Virus record (IMG/VR): IMGVR_UViG_3300035670_000510
Span: 1 to 41,145 of that record
Direction: 5' to 3' (one strand)
Length of the DNA: 41,145 bases
From: a virus
Shown in pieces: positions 28,001-34,884 of the stretch. The notes beneath the pieces were generated by a model that ran no database searches, was not told the DNA's origin, and saw only the letters and a program-made list of their open reading frames with translations. How positions within the stretch are numbered: the stretch's first letter is position 1; each line of letters begins with the position of its first letter. Position numbers and translations under genes: made by a program.

Positions 28001-28333
28001 TACTTTAATCCAGGTGATGTTTTTGTATTTTCAGGCTCTGTTAATAGAGAAAATGATGACGAAAGATCTATTGTAAAAATATTTTATAATTCTAATCAAA
28101 GAATAGACACAGACAAAGCCATTGGTATTAAGTCTATATTTTTGGATATGAAAGAAAATCCATCATTAGAGTTGATAAAAAAAATATATGATATAATAGA
28201 AAACACAAACGGTTCATCAAATGTATATTTTCAATATTTAGAGGATAATAAAAAGGTAACTTTTAGGTTTACTAAAACCACTTCTCCAAAAATTGAATCT
28301 CAACTAAAAGAAATTATTAGGATAGGAATATAA
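25003..28333 (+). CDS. dnaE: DNA polymerase III alpha subunit (DnaE-type), 1109 aa, read through a +1 shift at CGG 25531
   Basis: Replicative polymerase with an N-terminal PHP domain ('LHNHTVFSMLDG', 'TTDHGNIH', 'GSEFYQA'), a palm with 'PDIDLDFDD' (D406 and D408, equivalent to E. coli D401 and D403) and 'KIDFLGLRNL' for the third Asp. 'YGFNRAHAASYAMISY' lies in the fingers, and a C-terminal OB domain ('VVEDLSGEIEILIFPRE') follows. The zero frame breaks at CGG 25531 and stops at 25596. In the +1 frame, conserved DnaE sequence starts at once ('GKENYFIEVQDHGLPEQ', 'VPTGDCHYVHQKDAQAHD'), 54 codons before the next ATG (25694), so one continuous protein is the natural reading. Val176 is followed by Gly177. 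The start is GTG at 25003. Confidence 0.95.
25531..25534 (+). other. +1 frameshift site CGGA in dnaE
   Basis: Context is GTT CGG AAA. Skipping C25531 gives V-G-K-E-N, matching the family's FGxExFYxE-x-QDHG region, where Gly is conserved. The zero frame would give 21 nonsense residues before TAA 25594-25596. This is the best-supported of the six sites. Confidence 0.93.
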
Positions 28334-28334
28334 A

Positions 28335-28703
28335 ATGACTTTACCAGGTACGTACCAAAACCCAACAGAAAGATGGTGCTGGGTATTCTGTGCGTCATGT
28401 AACAGATGCCAAGACAAGGGTAGATATTCAAAATGCAAGGGTTGTAGTGGAAGATATGATCCTTATGGAAAAATAGATCCAGACATAGATGATTACTGCG
28501 ATTGTAAAAATGGAACTTTAAGATGGAAAACTAAACAAGGAAAACTTCTTATTACTAAGTTTAGATCTAATCCATTTAAGGGTGAGGTAAAATACGAAAA
28601 GAAGTCTCAAGATGAGAGAGATTGGGACTCTTATGTAAATGACATGAGAGAAAAATTAGGAGATCCCAATTGGGATCCAATAACAATAGTGGATGAGGAT
28701 TAA
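28335..28703 (+). CDS. Cys-rich putative zinc-binding protein, 122 aa
   Basis: ATG lies one base after the polymerase stop. Residues 15-60 contain nine Cys in CxxC-like arrangements ('CWVFCASCNRC', 'CKGCSG', 'DYCDC'), reminiscent of DnaJ-type or rubredoxin-like zinc knuckles. The C-terminal half is charged and Trp-containing ('DERDWDSYV', 'DPNWDPI'). It is probably an accessory DNA- or protein-binding factor. No named family is recognised. Confidence 0.7.
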   Translation: MTLPGTYQNPTERWCWVFCASCNRCQDKGRYSKCKGCSGRYDPYGKIDPDIDDYCDCKNGTLRWKTKQGKLLITKFRSNPFKGEVKYEKKSQDERDWDSYVNDMREKLGDPNWDPITIVDED

Positions 28704-28704
28704 A

Positions 28705-28938
28705 ATGAACAAACATTCAGTGGGATCTATAACAAAGGGTAACGTAAAACTAATTGAGTACGAAGAAGGTACTTATACTTACTCAGATCATTACTTTATT
28801 CAATCAGGAAATATAGGTTTTTGGGCTACAAAAAAAGAGCTCACAGATCTTTTTACAGTATTAAATTACTATATTAATATGCAAGACTTTAATGAATGTG
28901 AGGTGGTCGTAGATGGACACAAATTGGCCATACAGTGA
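28705..28938 (+). CDS. Hypothetical protein, 77 aa
   Basis: ATG at 28705 follows GAGGA at suitable spacing just after the previous stop; an ATG at 28693 inside the previous gene is less likely. It is a small beta-rich protein ('VGSITKGNVKLIEYEEGTYT', 'HYFIQSGNIGFWATKKEL') ending in a short strand-turn ('VVVDGHKLAI'). It resembles small phage early proteins of unknown function. Confidence 0.65.
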   Translation: MNKHSVGSITKGNVKLIEYEEGTYTYSDHYFIQSGNIGFWATKKELTDLFTVLNYYINMQDFNECEVVVDGHKLAIQ

Positions 28939-29092
28939 AGATGATTATATGGAGATCGGTGAAACTGGGTGGGTTCCAGTGGGCCAGGGTACATACATAA
29001 ACAAGTATAACGGTCATGTTCTTGATGAAATGGGCAGAGAATATGATGAAGAAGGTAATCTAATTTATGATCCAGAAGATGGTAATAATTAA
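28913..29092 (+). CDS. Small acidic hypothetical protein, 59 aa
   Basis: ATG at 28913 is inside the last codons of the previous gene, and the stop at 29090-29092 overlaps the next ATG (TAATG). The composition is acidic and Gly/Tyr-rich ('WVPVGQGTYINKYNGHVLDE', 'REYDEEGNLIYDPEDG'). It fills a 150-base stretch that would otherwise be empty. No family is recognised. Confidence 0.65.
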   Translation: MDTNWPYSEDDYMEIGETGWVPVGQGTYINKYNGHVLDEMGREYDEEGNLIYDPEDGNN

Positions 29093-29893
29093 TGTCTATA
29101 TCTATTAAAAAAATATCTGATTTAGATCCACTACAAAAGCTGTCCTTGGTTGATTTTAGTTATTCAAGGATAGACACATACAAGTCTTGCCCTAGTAAGT
29201 ACTTCTACACATATATTACCAAAGAGCCAAGAGGATTTGCAGAAGCTGCAACTCTTCGGAAATATTGTTCACTCCGTTCTTGAGGAATGCATAGAGCCAG
29301 AGAAGAAGCTCGATTACGACCAGATGCTTTCCTCTTATCAGGAAAACATATCTTCTTATGATCCAGATGGCAAGATATCTGAGACTTTAATATCTGCTGG
29401 ATCTCAAATTATTAATGAATTTTACGATGAGTACGCTGATACTTTGTTTGATGTATACAAAAAAGAACATGGTTTTTCTTTTGTAATTGGTTCTTACTTG
29501 GTAGTTGGTTATATAGATAGAATTGATTTTATTAACGGTGATACTGTTAAGATCATTGATTACAAAACTGGCAAATGGGAAGTAGCCCAAAAAGATATTA
29601 AAGATAATTTACAATTAGGAATATACGCATTAGCAGTATCAGAAGAGTTTCCTGATAAAGAAATTATAGCAGAGCTGTATTACCTGAGGTCTGGCAGGAA
29701 GAAATCCCACAATTTCACTAAAGAAGATATAGAGAATGTTAAGGTTCGTCTTCTTAATGAGATTTCTACAATAGTAGAAGATAGATCATTTCTTCCAACT
29801 AAGAATGAAAGAATATGTTCCTACTGTGATCATGCTCTATCCGGAGCCTGCAACACAGGTGTTTTTAGATTAAAGAAGAAAGCAAAGGCATAA
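29092..29893 (+). CDS. RecB/Cas4-like Fe-S exonuclease, 266 aa, with +1 shift at CGG 29257
   Basis: Residues 22-55 carry the family start 'FSYSRIDTYKSCPSKYFYTY' and 'AEAAT'. The zero frame breaks at CGG 29257. In the +1 frame the expected 'GNIVHSVLE' motif follows directly, giving AATLGNIVHSVLE, the canonical metal-site helix of RecB/AddB nucleases. Further on, 'VVGYIDRIDFINGDTVKIID' and 'YKTGK' supply the catalytic D, D and K, and 'CSYCDHALSGACNTG' with C33 forms a likely 4Fe-4S cluster. A joint reading restores an intact nuclease. The stop lies at the edge of a bidirectional terminator. Confidence 0.92.
29257..29260 (+). other. +1 frameshift site CGGA in RecB-like nuclease
   Basis: Context is CTT CGG AAA. 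Skipping C29257 yields Leu55-Gly56 and the conserved GNIVHSVLE. The zero frame ends at TGA 29281-29283. The +1 frame upstream of this point does not encode family sequence, so the switch point is fixed to within a few bases. Confidence 0.92.
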
Positions 29894-29937
29894 AAAAAAC
29901 CCCCTCAAATGAGGGGGAAAACTTTAAGTTTTTTTAA
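29892..29937. terminator. Bidirectional terminator between convergent genes
   Basis: CCCCCTC (29900-29906), loop AAAT, GAGGGGG (29911-29917). An A tract at 29892-29899 serves as a U run for the reverse strand, and a T tract at 29931-29935 follows a second short AT hairpin for the plus strand. It lies between the nuclease gene and the reverse-strand gene at 29943. Confidence 0.88.
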
Positions 29938-29942
29938 TCAAT

Positions 29943-30131
29943 TCAGAATGGCAATTCTTGCTCAAGAACAGGGAACTGAGCTGCATTTTCAACTAGGTCG
30001 AAATCACTGAACTCGCTTACAACCTTAGTGGCTTCCTGGTGGGAGTAACCAAGGTTAATAAGGTTGTCAATGACACCTTCGTTGATTTCTGTATTGATTG
30101 TGCTGATGAGTGTGTTTAGTGTTGTATTCAT
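29943..30131 (-). CDS. Small UBA-like protein, 62 aa, the only reverse-strand gene
   Basis: The reverse frame starts at ATG 30131, preceded by GAAGGTAAG, and stops just before the terminator. Its sequence is coherent: 'GVIDNLINLGYSHQEATKVV' has the UBA/RuvA-C-like helix-GY-helix pattern, followed by a short acidic C-terminus. Codons are markedly more GC-rich than those of the neighbours, as in the 60-aa gene at 18104, suggesting high expression. Orientation against the flanking genes implies an independent, probably early, unit. It may bind a host protein; this is inference. Confidence 0.75.
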   Translation of the reverse strand: MNTTLNTLISTINTEINEGVIDNLINLGYSHQEATKVVSEFSDFDLVENAAQFPVLEQELPF

Positions 30132-30184
30132 GGTGGTTATCTTACCTTCTTTTTTTCATACCTGCAACCTTTTTTGCAGATTTC

Positions 30185-30213
30185 TTGTTTTTTTATTTTT
30201 TTTACTTTATAAT
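30185..30213 (+). promoter_or_regulatory. Sigma70-type promoter before the PD-(D/E)XK nuclease
   Basis: TTGTTT (30185-30190) and TATAAT (30208-30213) are separated by 17 bases. The start would be near 30220, about 27 bases before ATG 30247 and its AGAGGAT site. The AT-rich stretch could also host a reverse promoter (TATAAA on the other strand) for the gene at 29943. Confidence 0.7.
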
Positions 30214-30246
30214 TAGTGGTAGTACTTATTACGCATAGAGGATATC

Positions 30247-30814
30247 ATGAAAGATATAGTTCCTGTCAACCCAGAAGAGTTTTTTTTGGATATTTCTCCT
30301 TTGAAAAAACATCCAAATTTTAAACTTCTTTACGACAAAGATTTAGAGAAGAACATTATACAAGAAAAGGTTGGCAAGAAGGGTCGGAAAAGGTAATTCA
30401 TACCAGCATACGAATACTGGCTTTCGTGAAGATTTGGGAATAAATCTACGTTCTAATTGGGAAGCAAACTTCGCTAGAATACTCAATGCCTACAAGATTA
30501 AGTTTGAATTTGAGCCTACAGTTTTTCCTTTTCCAATTAAAAAAGGAACAAAGGCTTACACTCCCGATTTTTTTATTTTGAAAGATAGATCTTGGATTGA
30601 AATAAAAGGCTATCTTGATGATAAAAGTAAAATTAAACTTAAAAGATTTAAAAGATATTATCCAAGAGAATTTGAAAAATTAACTTTCGTTATAAGTAAG
30701 TATTCCACTGAGGCAAAAAACTTTGCAAAGGAAATCGAAATACCAAATGTTATTTTTTATGAAGACATTAGAAGCGCATACGCTGATAAACTATATTACT
30801 GGGAAGGAAAATAA
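30247..30814 (+). CDS. PD-(D/E)XK endonuclease, 188 aa, with +1 shift at CGG 30385
   Basis: ATG at 30247 has a promoter and AGAGGAT upstream. The zero frame covers 46 codons to CGG 30385 and then stops at 30396. The +1 frame continues 'GKGNSYQHTNTGFREDLG' into a nuclease core: 'RSNWEANFARIL' (helix with Glu), 'YTPDFFIL' (Asp) and 'SWIEIKGYLDDKSKIKL' (ExK). This resembles TnsA/phage-type PD-(D/E)XK nucleases. The +1 frame has only a TTG (30371) as an alternative start, with no ribosome site. The first 46 residues (rich in Pro, Leu, Lys) would then be a leader domain. Role in repair or host-DNA degradation is inferred. Confidence 0.85.
30385..30388 (+). other. +1 frameshift site CGGA in PD-(D/E)XK nuclease
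   Basis: Context is GGT CGG AAA. The zero frame ends two codons after CGG at TAA 30394-30396. Skipping C30385 gives G46-G47-K-G-N. The shared CGGAAA hexamer is also seen at the dnaE and RecB-like sites. Confidence 0.8.
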
Positions 30815-31706
30815 ATGGCAGCATACAAGGAGCAGTATTATAACCTAGCTGAAGAAGAAATGCAGGACTTAATATCTAAAGCAAAGTCAGGAAACCAAAT
30901 AGCACAGTTGGAATTAATTAAAGTTTTTAATAACTTTTTAACAAAATATACAACCATGATATATCATGGAAAATATAACTTAAATGACTATGACATAAGA
31001 AGATTCACATCCCTTTTTGTTAAAGACTCGTATGTTAGATTTGCGCTCATGAAAAACAAGTTAAACCAAGCTGGATACAAACATGTCAATGAATGTTTAC
31101 GACGGTATAACTTACATGGCTAAAAGATACGGTGACGAAGAAGATGTTAGACAAACAGTAGACATGACATTCTTTCAGTGTATAGCTAGATATCAAAGAA
31201 AAGATTCAGAAAAAGGACCAATTCCTTTTAGTGGTTTTTTGTACAGTTATTTTTTCTATCTTCTTAAAAAAAATGTTGATACATTTTTAATAGATCAACT
31301 TGGAAGAAAGAGTTTTCCATTATTAGATGATGAGGCTAACAGTGACGATGATGAAGACGGTAACTCGCCCGGCTTTAAAGCTCCAGCAGAAGAAGTAGAT
31401 ATGGATAAGCTTTTAGCAACCGAAGACATAAATGAATTTTGGGTGTTGGGTGAAAATTGCGCTGAACCATTTAGTCTTTTGACAGTGCAAGAAAGACAGC
31501 TTTTAAAGTGGAGATATATAGATGGACTTAGGTCTAGTGAAATAAGTAAGAAGATAACAGAGCATCCAAATACCGTAAGAGAACACCTGTCAAAGATTCG
31601 TAGCAAGATCAAAGATATTGTGATAAACTCTAACCTAGAAGACGTTTTGTACATTTTTAATAAAAAAGAAGGAAAACATGAACCTGCAGACAATGCAGAA
31701 GCTTAA
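30815..31706 (+). CDS. Sigma-70-like transcription factor, 296 aa, with possible +1 shift at CGG 31103
   Basis: The N-terminal part ('EEEMQDLISKAKSGNQIAQL') resembles the start of sigma region 2. The zero frame breaks at CGG 31103 after R96 and stops at 31123; the +1 frame gives 'GITYMAKRYGDEEDVRQTVD' and 'FSGFLYSYFFYLLKKNVDTF', continuing region 2. Region 4 follows as 'FSLLTVQERQLLKWRYIDGL' and 'SSEISKKITEHPNTVREHLSKI'. Such factors redirect RNA polymerase to phage late promoters. An ATG (31083) in the +1 frame overlaps the switch, so two separate proteins are possible, but region 2 would then be divided. Confidence 0.8.
31103..31106 (+). other. +1 frameshift site CGGT in sigma-like gene
   Basis: Context is CGA CGG TAT. 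Skipping C31103 gives R96-G97-I-T-Y. This is the only CGGT among the six, and it has an alternative ATG 20 bases upstream in the +1 frame, so it is less certain than the others. Confidence 0.65.
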
Positions 31707-32193
31707 CGATTTATTGTCAGAGTTTATAGATCCTCAGATTAAAGAGGTTGTAGAAGCATACGCAAAAGGTGATCAAGAGAATCTTTATTTCATCAACATT
31801 CCTGACATGGATGTAGTTGACTTAACTCTTTCTCAGCTTGCATCACTTGTAGCAAGAAGCTCCAATGTTTATGGTAGAGTTACTCGCTTTGCAGGTATGG
31901 CTAGAGCGCATTTAAAAATAATTGAAGGAAAATACAAAAAAGTATACAAGTCAAATAGGGTTGGAAAAAACGAGGCGGAACGAGAAGCCAACGCTTTGGA
32001 GGCAGCAGAAAACGAATACGTTGCTTTGGTAACCGCAGAGGCAATAGTTAACCTCGCTGAGTCAATGGAGTCAGCTGCAAGAATAGCGTCAGAGTCTTGC
32101 AGGAAGCTAATAGACAAGGTTCAGTCAATGCAGATAGCTTCTTCTCGTGAGGAAAAGGGTTACTACTCTGAGTCAGACTTCAGTACATACTAA
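31678..32193 (+). CDS. Helical protein, 171 aa, possibly UvsY-like
   Basis: ATG lies inside the last 29 bases of the sigma-like gene. The protein is almost entirely helical and charged: 'SQLASLVARSSNVYGRVTRF', 'HLKIIEGKYKKVYK' and 'RVGKNEAEREANALEAAENE', then a Ser/Ala-rich helix with 'RIASESCRKLIDKVQSM'. Size and pattern are compatible with phage recombination-mediator proteins (UvsY-like), which load recombinase on single-stranded DNA. No recombinase gene is seen in the window, so this call is tentative. Confidence 0.65.
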   Translation: MNLQTMQKLNDLLSEFIDPQIKEVVEAYAKGDQENLYFINIPDMDVVDLTLSQLASLVARSSNVYGRVTRFAGMARAHLKIIEGKYKKVYKSNRVGKNEAEREANALEAAENEYVALVTAEAIVNLAESMESAARIASESCRKLIDKVQSMQIASSREEKGYYSESDFSTY

Positions 32194-32202
32194 GGAGAGC
32201 AT

Positions 32203-32412
32203 ATGTATATAGGGCATTATAAATCAGTAAACACAAAAGAAGAATTCTACTCAAAGCCAAGAGGATCACTAGACTTCCCAATGCAAGTAGAGTTATCAGG
32301 GGTAAGGTATTTGCTACACTCTACATATATTGCTTCCTCCCCTACTCAGCATAATAATATTGTTGACACGGCTAAAAAGTTTAATATCAAATATGATATA
32401 GAGATAAAATAA
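32203..32412 (+). CDS. Hypothetical protein, 69 aa
   Basis: ATG follows AAGGAGAGC. It is a short soluble protein: 'YIGHYKSVNTKEEFYSKPRG', a central beta pair, and an amphipathic C-terminal helix ('NNIVDTAKKFNIKYDIEI'). It lies one base from the RNase H gene, so co-translation is likely. No family is recognised. Confidence 0.6.
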   Translation: MYIGHYKSVNTKEEFYSKPRGSLDFPMQVELSGVRYLLHSTYIASSPTQHNNIVDTAKKFNIKYDIEIK

Positions 32413-32413
32413 T

Positions 32414-32857
32414 ATGAACATTGAAGTTTTTTGCGATGGTGCATCTAGAGGGCAGGGTCAAAAAAAAGTTGGCGAAGCTTCCTGTGCTGTAGTTGTTTAT
32501 AAGAACAGAAAAAAGATAGCCCAATTTGCTAGAGGTCTTGGCTTTAGATCAAATAATGAAGCAGAGTATGAAGCTGTAATTGCTGGTCTATTGATATGTT
32601 CAATGGCTGATTTTTTTGATCCCATTATTTATACTGATTCTGCCGTTGTAGCCAATCAAATTAATGGCAAGTGGCGATGTAAGAACGATTCTTTAATACC
32701 ACTACTAATGACAGTTGAAGACATAAGAGATGAGTTTAATTTTAAAGTTGTTCAAGTTGAACGATCTTTTGTTTGGGAGCCTGATGCACTAGCAAATGAA
32801 TTCTTAGATTCTTTAGAAGCTAGAAAGTCTAGTGACAAAAAAATTCGTATGGTATAA
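32414..32857 (+). CDS. Ribonuclease H (RNase HI-like)
   Basis: A 147-residue RNase H fold that degrades RNA in RNA-DNA hybrids, such as primers. The acidic residues are placed as expected: Asp in 'VFCDGASRG', Glu in 'NNEAEYEAVIAGL', Asp in 'IIYTDSAVVANQING' and a final Asp in 'WEPDALANEFLD'. Lys/Arg-rich loops match short bacterial or archaeal RNase HI forms. The stop overlaps the next ATG. It suits removal of the primers made by the AEP primase. Confidence 0.9.
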   Translation: MNIEVFCDGASRGQGQKKVGEASCAVVVYKNRKKIAQFARGLGFRSNNEAEYEAVIAGLLICSMADFFDPIIYTDSAVVANQINGKWRCKNDSLIPLLMTVEDIRDEFNFKVVQVERSFVWEPDALANEFLDSLEARKSSDKKIRMV

Positions 32858-33675
32858 TGGTTGGCATGTTAAGTACTTTAATTAAAGATGAAAATCAGCC
32901 AATCATAATTGGCCTTGCAGGAAAAGCTGGCTCTGGAAAGACGTCTGTTGCTGAACAAATAGTTCCCAAAGGTTCTATAGCCATTAATAAGTATGGTCTT
33001 AAGTGGGACCACATTTTTTATGCTCTTCCCTTATATGAGCTGGCATCCATTAAAAAAAATACCCAAGGGCATAATGAAAAGTCTAGAAAGCTGTATGCAA
33101 TTCATGAAACTCTATATGAGATATTTGGTTCATCACCACTAGCTAATGTTCCACAGTATCACGATTTAGTTAAGATGGTTGACGAAATTTACAATTTACC
33201 TATAGAGCCTGAAGGTGTCAAGCCAAGAACTTTCTTGCAAAAAGCTGGAGACATCTGTAGAGATTTTGACCCAGAGTGTTTTTGTAAGTGGGGCATAAGG
33301 AAGTCTCAACTTATATATAGAAATTATATAAGAGATTTTTATAAAGACATAGAGGATTTTTCAGATCAAAGCACAGCATCCATGGCAATTATTATTTCAG
33401 ATGTTCGTTTTAAAAATGAAGCAGAAATAATCTTAGATCATCCTAATGGTTTTGTTGTATGCTTTGACGCTTCTCAGGAAACCCTTGATGAAAGAATATT
33501 AAAAAGAGATGGAAAATTAATGAGCTCCGATCAGTCTAATCACAAGTCCGAAAGCTTTATAAATGATATAATGCAGGTAGCTTCTTGCGTTATAAATACA
33601 GATAATCTATCAATAGAAGAACAAACAGAAGAAACACTTAAACAACTAGGAATTATGGAGAACGCCAATGCCTAA
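32857..33675 (+). CDS. Deoxynucleoside monophosphate kinase (T4 gp1-like)
   Basis: This P-loop kinase phosphorylates dNMPs to dNDPs. Walker A is 'GLAGKAGSGKTSVAEQI' (residues 20-36). 'RTFLQKAGDICRDFDPECF' and 'IISDVRFKNEAEII' are family marks of phage dNMP kinases, and 'DERILKRDGK' is the lid Arg region. At 272 residues it is within the usual size range. It extends the dNTP supply begun by NrdJ, dCMP deaminase and ThyX. ATG overlaps the RNase H stop (TAATG). Confidence 0.88.
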   Translation: MVGMLSTLIKDENQPIIIGLAGKAGSGKTSVAEQIVPKGSIAINKYGLKWDHIFYALPLYELASIKKNTQGHNEKSRKLYAIHETLYEIFGSSPLANVPQYHDLVKMVDEIYNLPIEPEGVKPRTFLQKAGDICRDFDPECFCKWGIRKSQLIYRNYIRDFYKDIEDFSDQSTASMAIIISDVRFKNEAEIILDHPNGFVVCFDASQETLDERILKRDGKLMSSDQSNHKSESFINDIMQVASCVINTDNLSIEEQTEETLKQLGIMENANA

Positions 33676-33988
33676 AATTACTAAAACAGCTTTTGATCAA
33701 TCTACGGATAGCCCTGTTGATCAGGCCGTTTCATCCTTAGCTGGAGAAATAACTATATCAACATCACCAGTCCTTATATGTGGCGTTAACAGAAAGGTTA
33801 ATATAGGTAATTTTGAAAACGTTGATGTCTACGCTGCAATATCCCTTCCTTTAAATTCTGCTTCTTTAGAAGATAAAGAAGAGCTTTCCTCTATTGTCCA
33901 AGAGGCAGCAGCTTATGGCTTTTCTCTTGTCTCTAGAGAGACGGGCGAAAGGTATCAGGTTATTAAAGAAACACAACAGGGCAAGTAA
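33668..33988 (+). CDS. Hypothetical protein, 106 aa
   Basis: ATG lies in the last eight bases of the kinase gene. A beta-rich protein: 'GEITISTSPVLICGVNRKVN', 'NFENVDVYAAISLPL', then a helix 'KEELSSIVQEAAAYGFSLVS' and a short tail. Small phage proteins with this pattern may bind DNA or a replisome partner, but I cannot name a family. It ends the replication operon just before the promoter at 33992. Confidence 0.65.
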   Translation: MPKITKTAFDQSTDSPVDQAVSSLAGEITISTSPVLICGVNRKVNIGNFENVDVYAAISLPLNSASLEDKEELSSIVQEAAAYGFSLVSRETGERYQVIKETQQGK

Positions 33989-33991
33989 TTG

Positions 33992-34020
33992 TTGCAAAAA
34001 GGCAAAAAGTACTGTACAAT
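33992..34020 (+). promoter_or_regulatory. Sigma70-type promoter for the basic-protein cluster
   Basis: TTGCAA (33992-33997) and TACAAT (34015-34020, preceded by TG) with a 17-base spacer. The start is near 34027, and AAGGGG lies before ATG 34060. It drives the H1-like gene. Confidence 0.8.
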
Positions 34021-34059
34021 AATATTTGAATTAATTCAAAAAAAATTTAAGGGGTCAAA

Positions 34060-34362
34060 ATGATCAAGAAATTAGCCAAAAAACTAGTCGCCTTTCTCGG
34101 TAAATTTAAAAGAAAGAATGCATCCAGCGCTCAAGACTTTGCAATAAATTCTATTATCGACAAAGTTTCAAAAGATATTGAAGAAGTTGCTGAGGTTGTT
34201 GAGGAAGCAGTGGAAAATATCGCAGATGCAGTCGAAGCTGAGTCTGAAAAAGTTGTAGATGTTGTAGAAAAGAAAGTTCCAAAAGCTGCTAAGAAAACCG
34301 CTAAAAAGACCCCAGCTAAAAAAGCCCCTGCAAAGCCCAAAGGTAGACCCAAAAAGGCTTAA
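34060..34362 (+). CDS. Histone H1-like protein with AT-hook-type tail, 100 aa
   Basis: The N-terminal helix is basic (IKKLAKKLVAFLGKFKRK). A central acidic/Val-rich helix follows (EEVAEVVEEAVENIADAV), then a C-terminal tail of Lys/Ala/Pro repeats ('KKTAKKTPAKKAPAKPKGRP') ending in a GRP-K AT-hook core. Such tails bind AT-rich DNA, so the protein may compact phage DNA or modulate host DNA. It has its own promoter and is followed by a strong terminator, so it is an independent unit. The architecture is clear, but no exact family is named. Confidence 0.8.
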   Translation: MIKKLAKKLVAFLGKFKRKNASSAQDFAINSIIDKVSKDIEEVAEVVEEAVENIADAVEAESEKVVDVVEKKVPKAAKKTAKKTPAKKAPAKPKGRPKKA

Positions 34363-34397
34363 TACTTTTTATTTAAATTAAATAAGTGTGTAATTTA

Positions 34398-34423
34398 TTC
34401 CCCCCTTATGGGGGGAATTTTTA
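34398..34423 (+). terminator. Rho-independent terminator
   Basis: TTCCCCCC (34398-34405), loop TTAT, GGGGGGAA (34410-34417), then a T-rich tract. It closes the H1-like gene. The gap from 34363 to 34473 otherwise holds only a possible -10 element (TATACT at 34443-34448). Confidence 0.92.
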
Positions 34424-34442
34424 TTTACTTTTCATTACTATA

Positions 34443-34448
34443 TATACT
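34443..34448 (+). promoter_or_regulatory. Possible -10 element for basic-protein genes
   Basis: TATACT stands 26 bases before ATG 34474, after the terminator. No convincing -35 hexamer is at 16-18 bases, so this is a tentative promoter for the genes from 34474 on. Confidence 0.35.
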
Positions 34449-34473
34449 ATTGTTCACTCTTGCAGGGGTATTT

Positions 34474-34596
34474 ATGGCTATTAAAAAGTTTATATATATA
34501 AGCGGTCCACGAATGGGACAAAATAATTATATGTATGGTTTAGAGCTAAAAAATACTAAAAAGAAAAACACTAAAAAACCTAAAAGGAAAAAATAA
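34474..34596 (+). CDS. Very small basic protein, 40 aa
   Basis: ATG at 34474 follows AGGGG; an upstream ATG at 34408 lies in the terminator loop and is rejected. The product begins 'MAIKKFIYISGPRMGQNNYM' and ends in a Lys-rich tail (KKKNTKKPKRKK). Its stop is followed directly by the next ATG. It is the first of a series of tiny basic proteins. Confidence 0.55.
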   Translation: MAIKKFIYISGPRMGQNNYMYGLELKNTKKKNTKKPKRKK

Positions 34597-34884
34597 ATGG
34601 CAGCTAAAAAAGATCCTAGGCTTACTAGGGCTGGTGTTGCAGGTTTTAATAAGCCCAAAAGAACTCCCAGTCATCCAAAAAAATCTCATATAGTAGTTGC
34701 CAAAGTTGGCACCACCATTAAGACAATTAGGTTTGGCCAACAAGGTGTATCTGGCTCTCCAAAAAAGAAGGGTGAATCTAAGTCCTACGCTGCGAGAAGA
34801 AAGTCCTTTAAAGCTCGCCACGCAAAAAATATAGCTAAAGGTAAGTTATCAGCAGCCTATTGGAGTAATCGTGTTAAGTGGTGA
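34597..34884 (+). CDS. Basic small protein, 95 aa
   Basis: ATG is adjacent to the previous stop. A Lys/Arg/Ser-rich protein ('PKRTPSHPKKSHIVVAKVG', 'GSPKKKGESKSYAARRKSFK') with a C-terminal 'HAKNIAKGKLSAAYWSNRVK'. The latter resembles the end of small phage proteins in clusters like this one, in which Tyr/Trp and basic residues may bind nucleic acid. The function is unknown; it may be packaged with DNA. Confidence 0.7.
   Translation: MAAKKDPRLTRAGVAGFNKPKRTPSHPKKSHIVVAKVGTTIKTIRFGQQGVSGSPKKKGESKSYAARRKSFKARHAKNIAKGKLSAAYWSNRVKW

Noticed and set aside
30371-30390. TTG 30371 as the true start of the PD-(D/E)XK nuclease
   Set aside because: There is no ribosome-binding sequence before it, while the upstream frame has promoter, ribosome site and ATG and leads exactly into the CGG; kept only as an alternative.
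34131-34352. Reverse-strand frame opposite the H1-like gene
   Set aside because: It is a low-complexity mirror of the Lys/Ala repeats (Phe/Ser/Ala-rich) with no ribosome site; a shadow of the forward gene.
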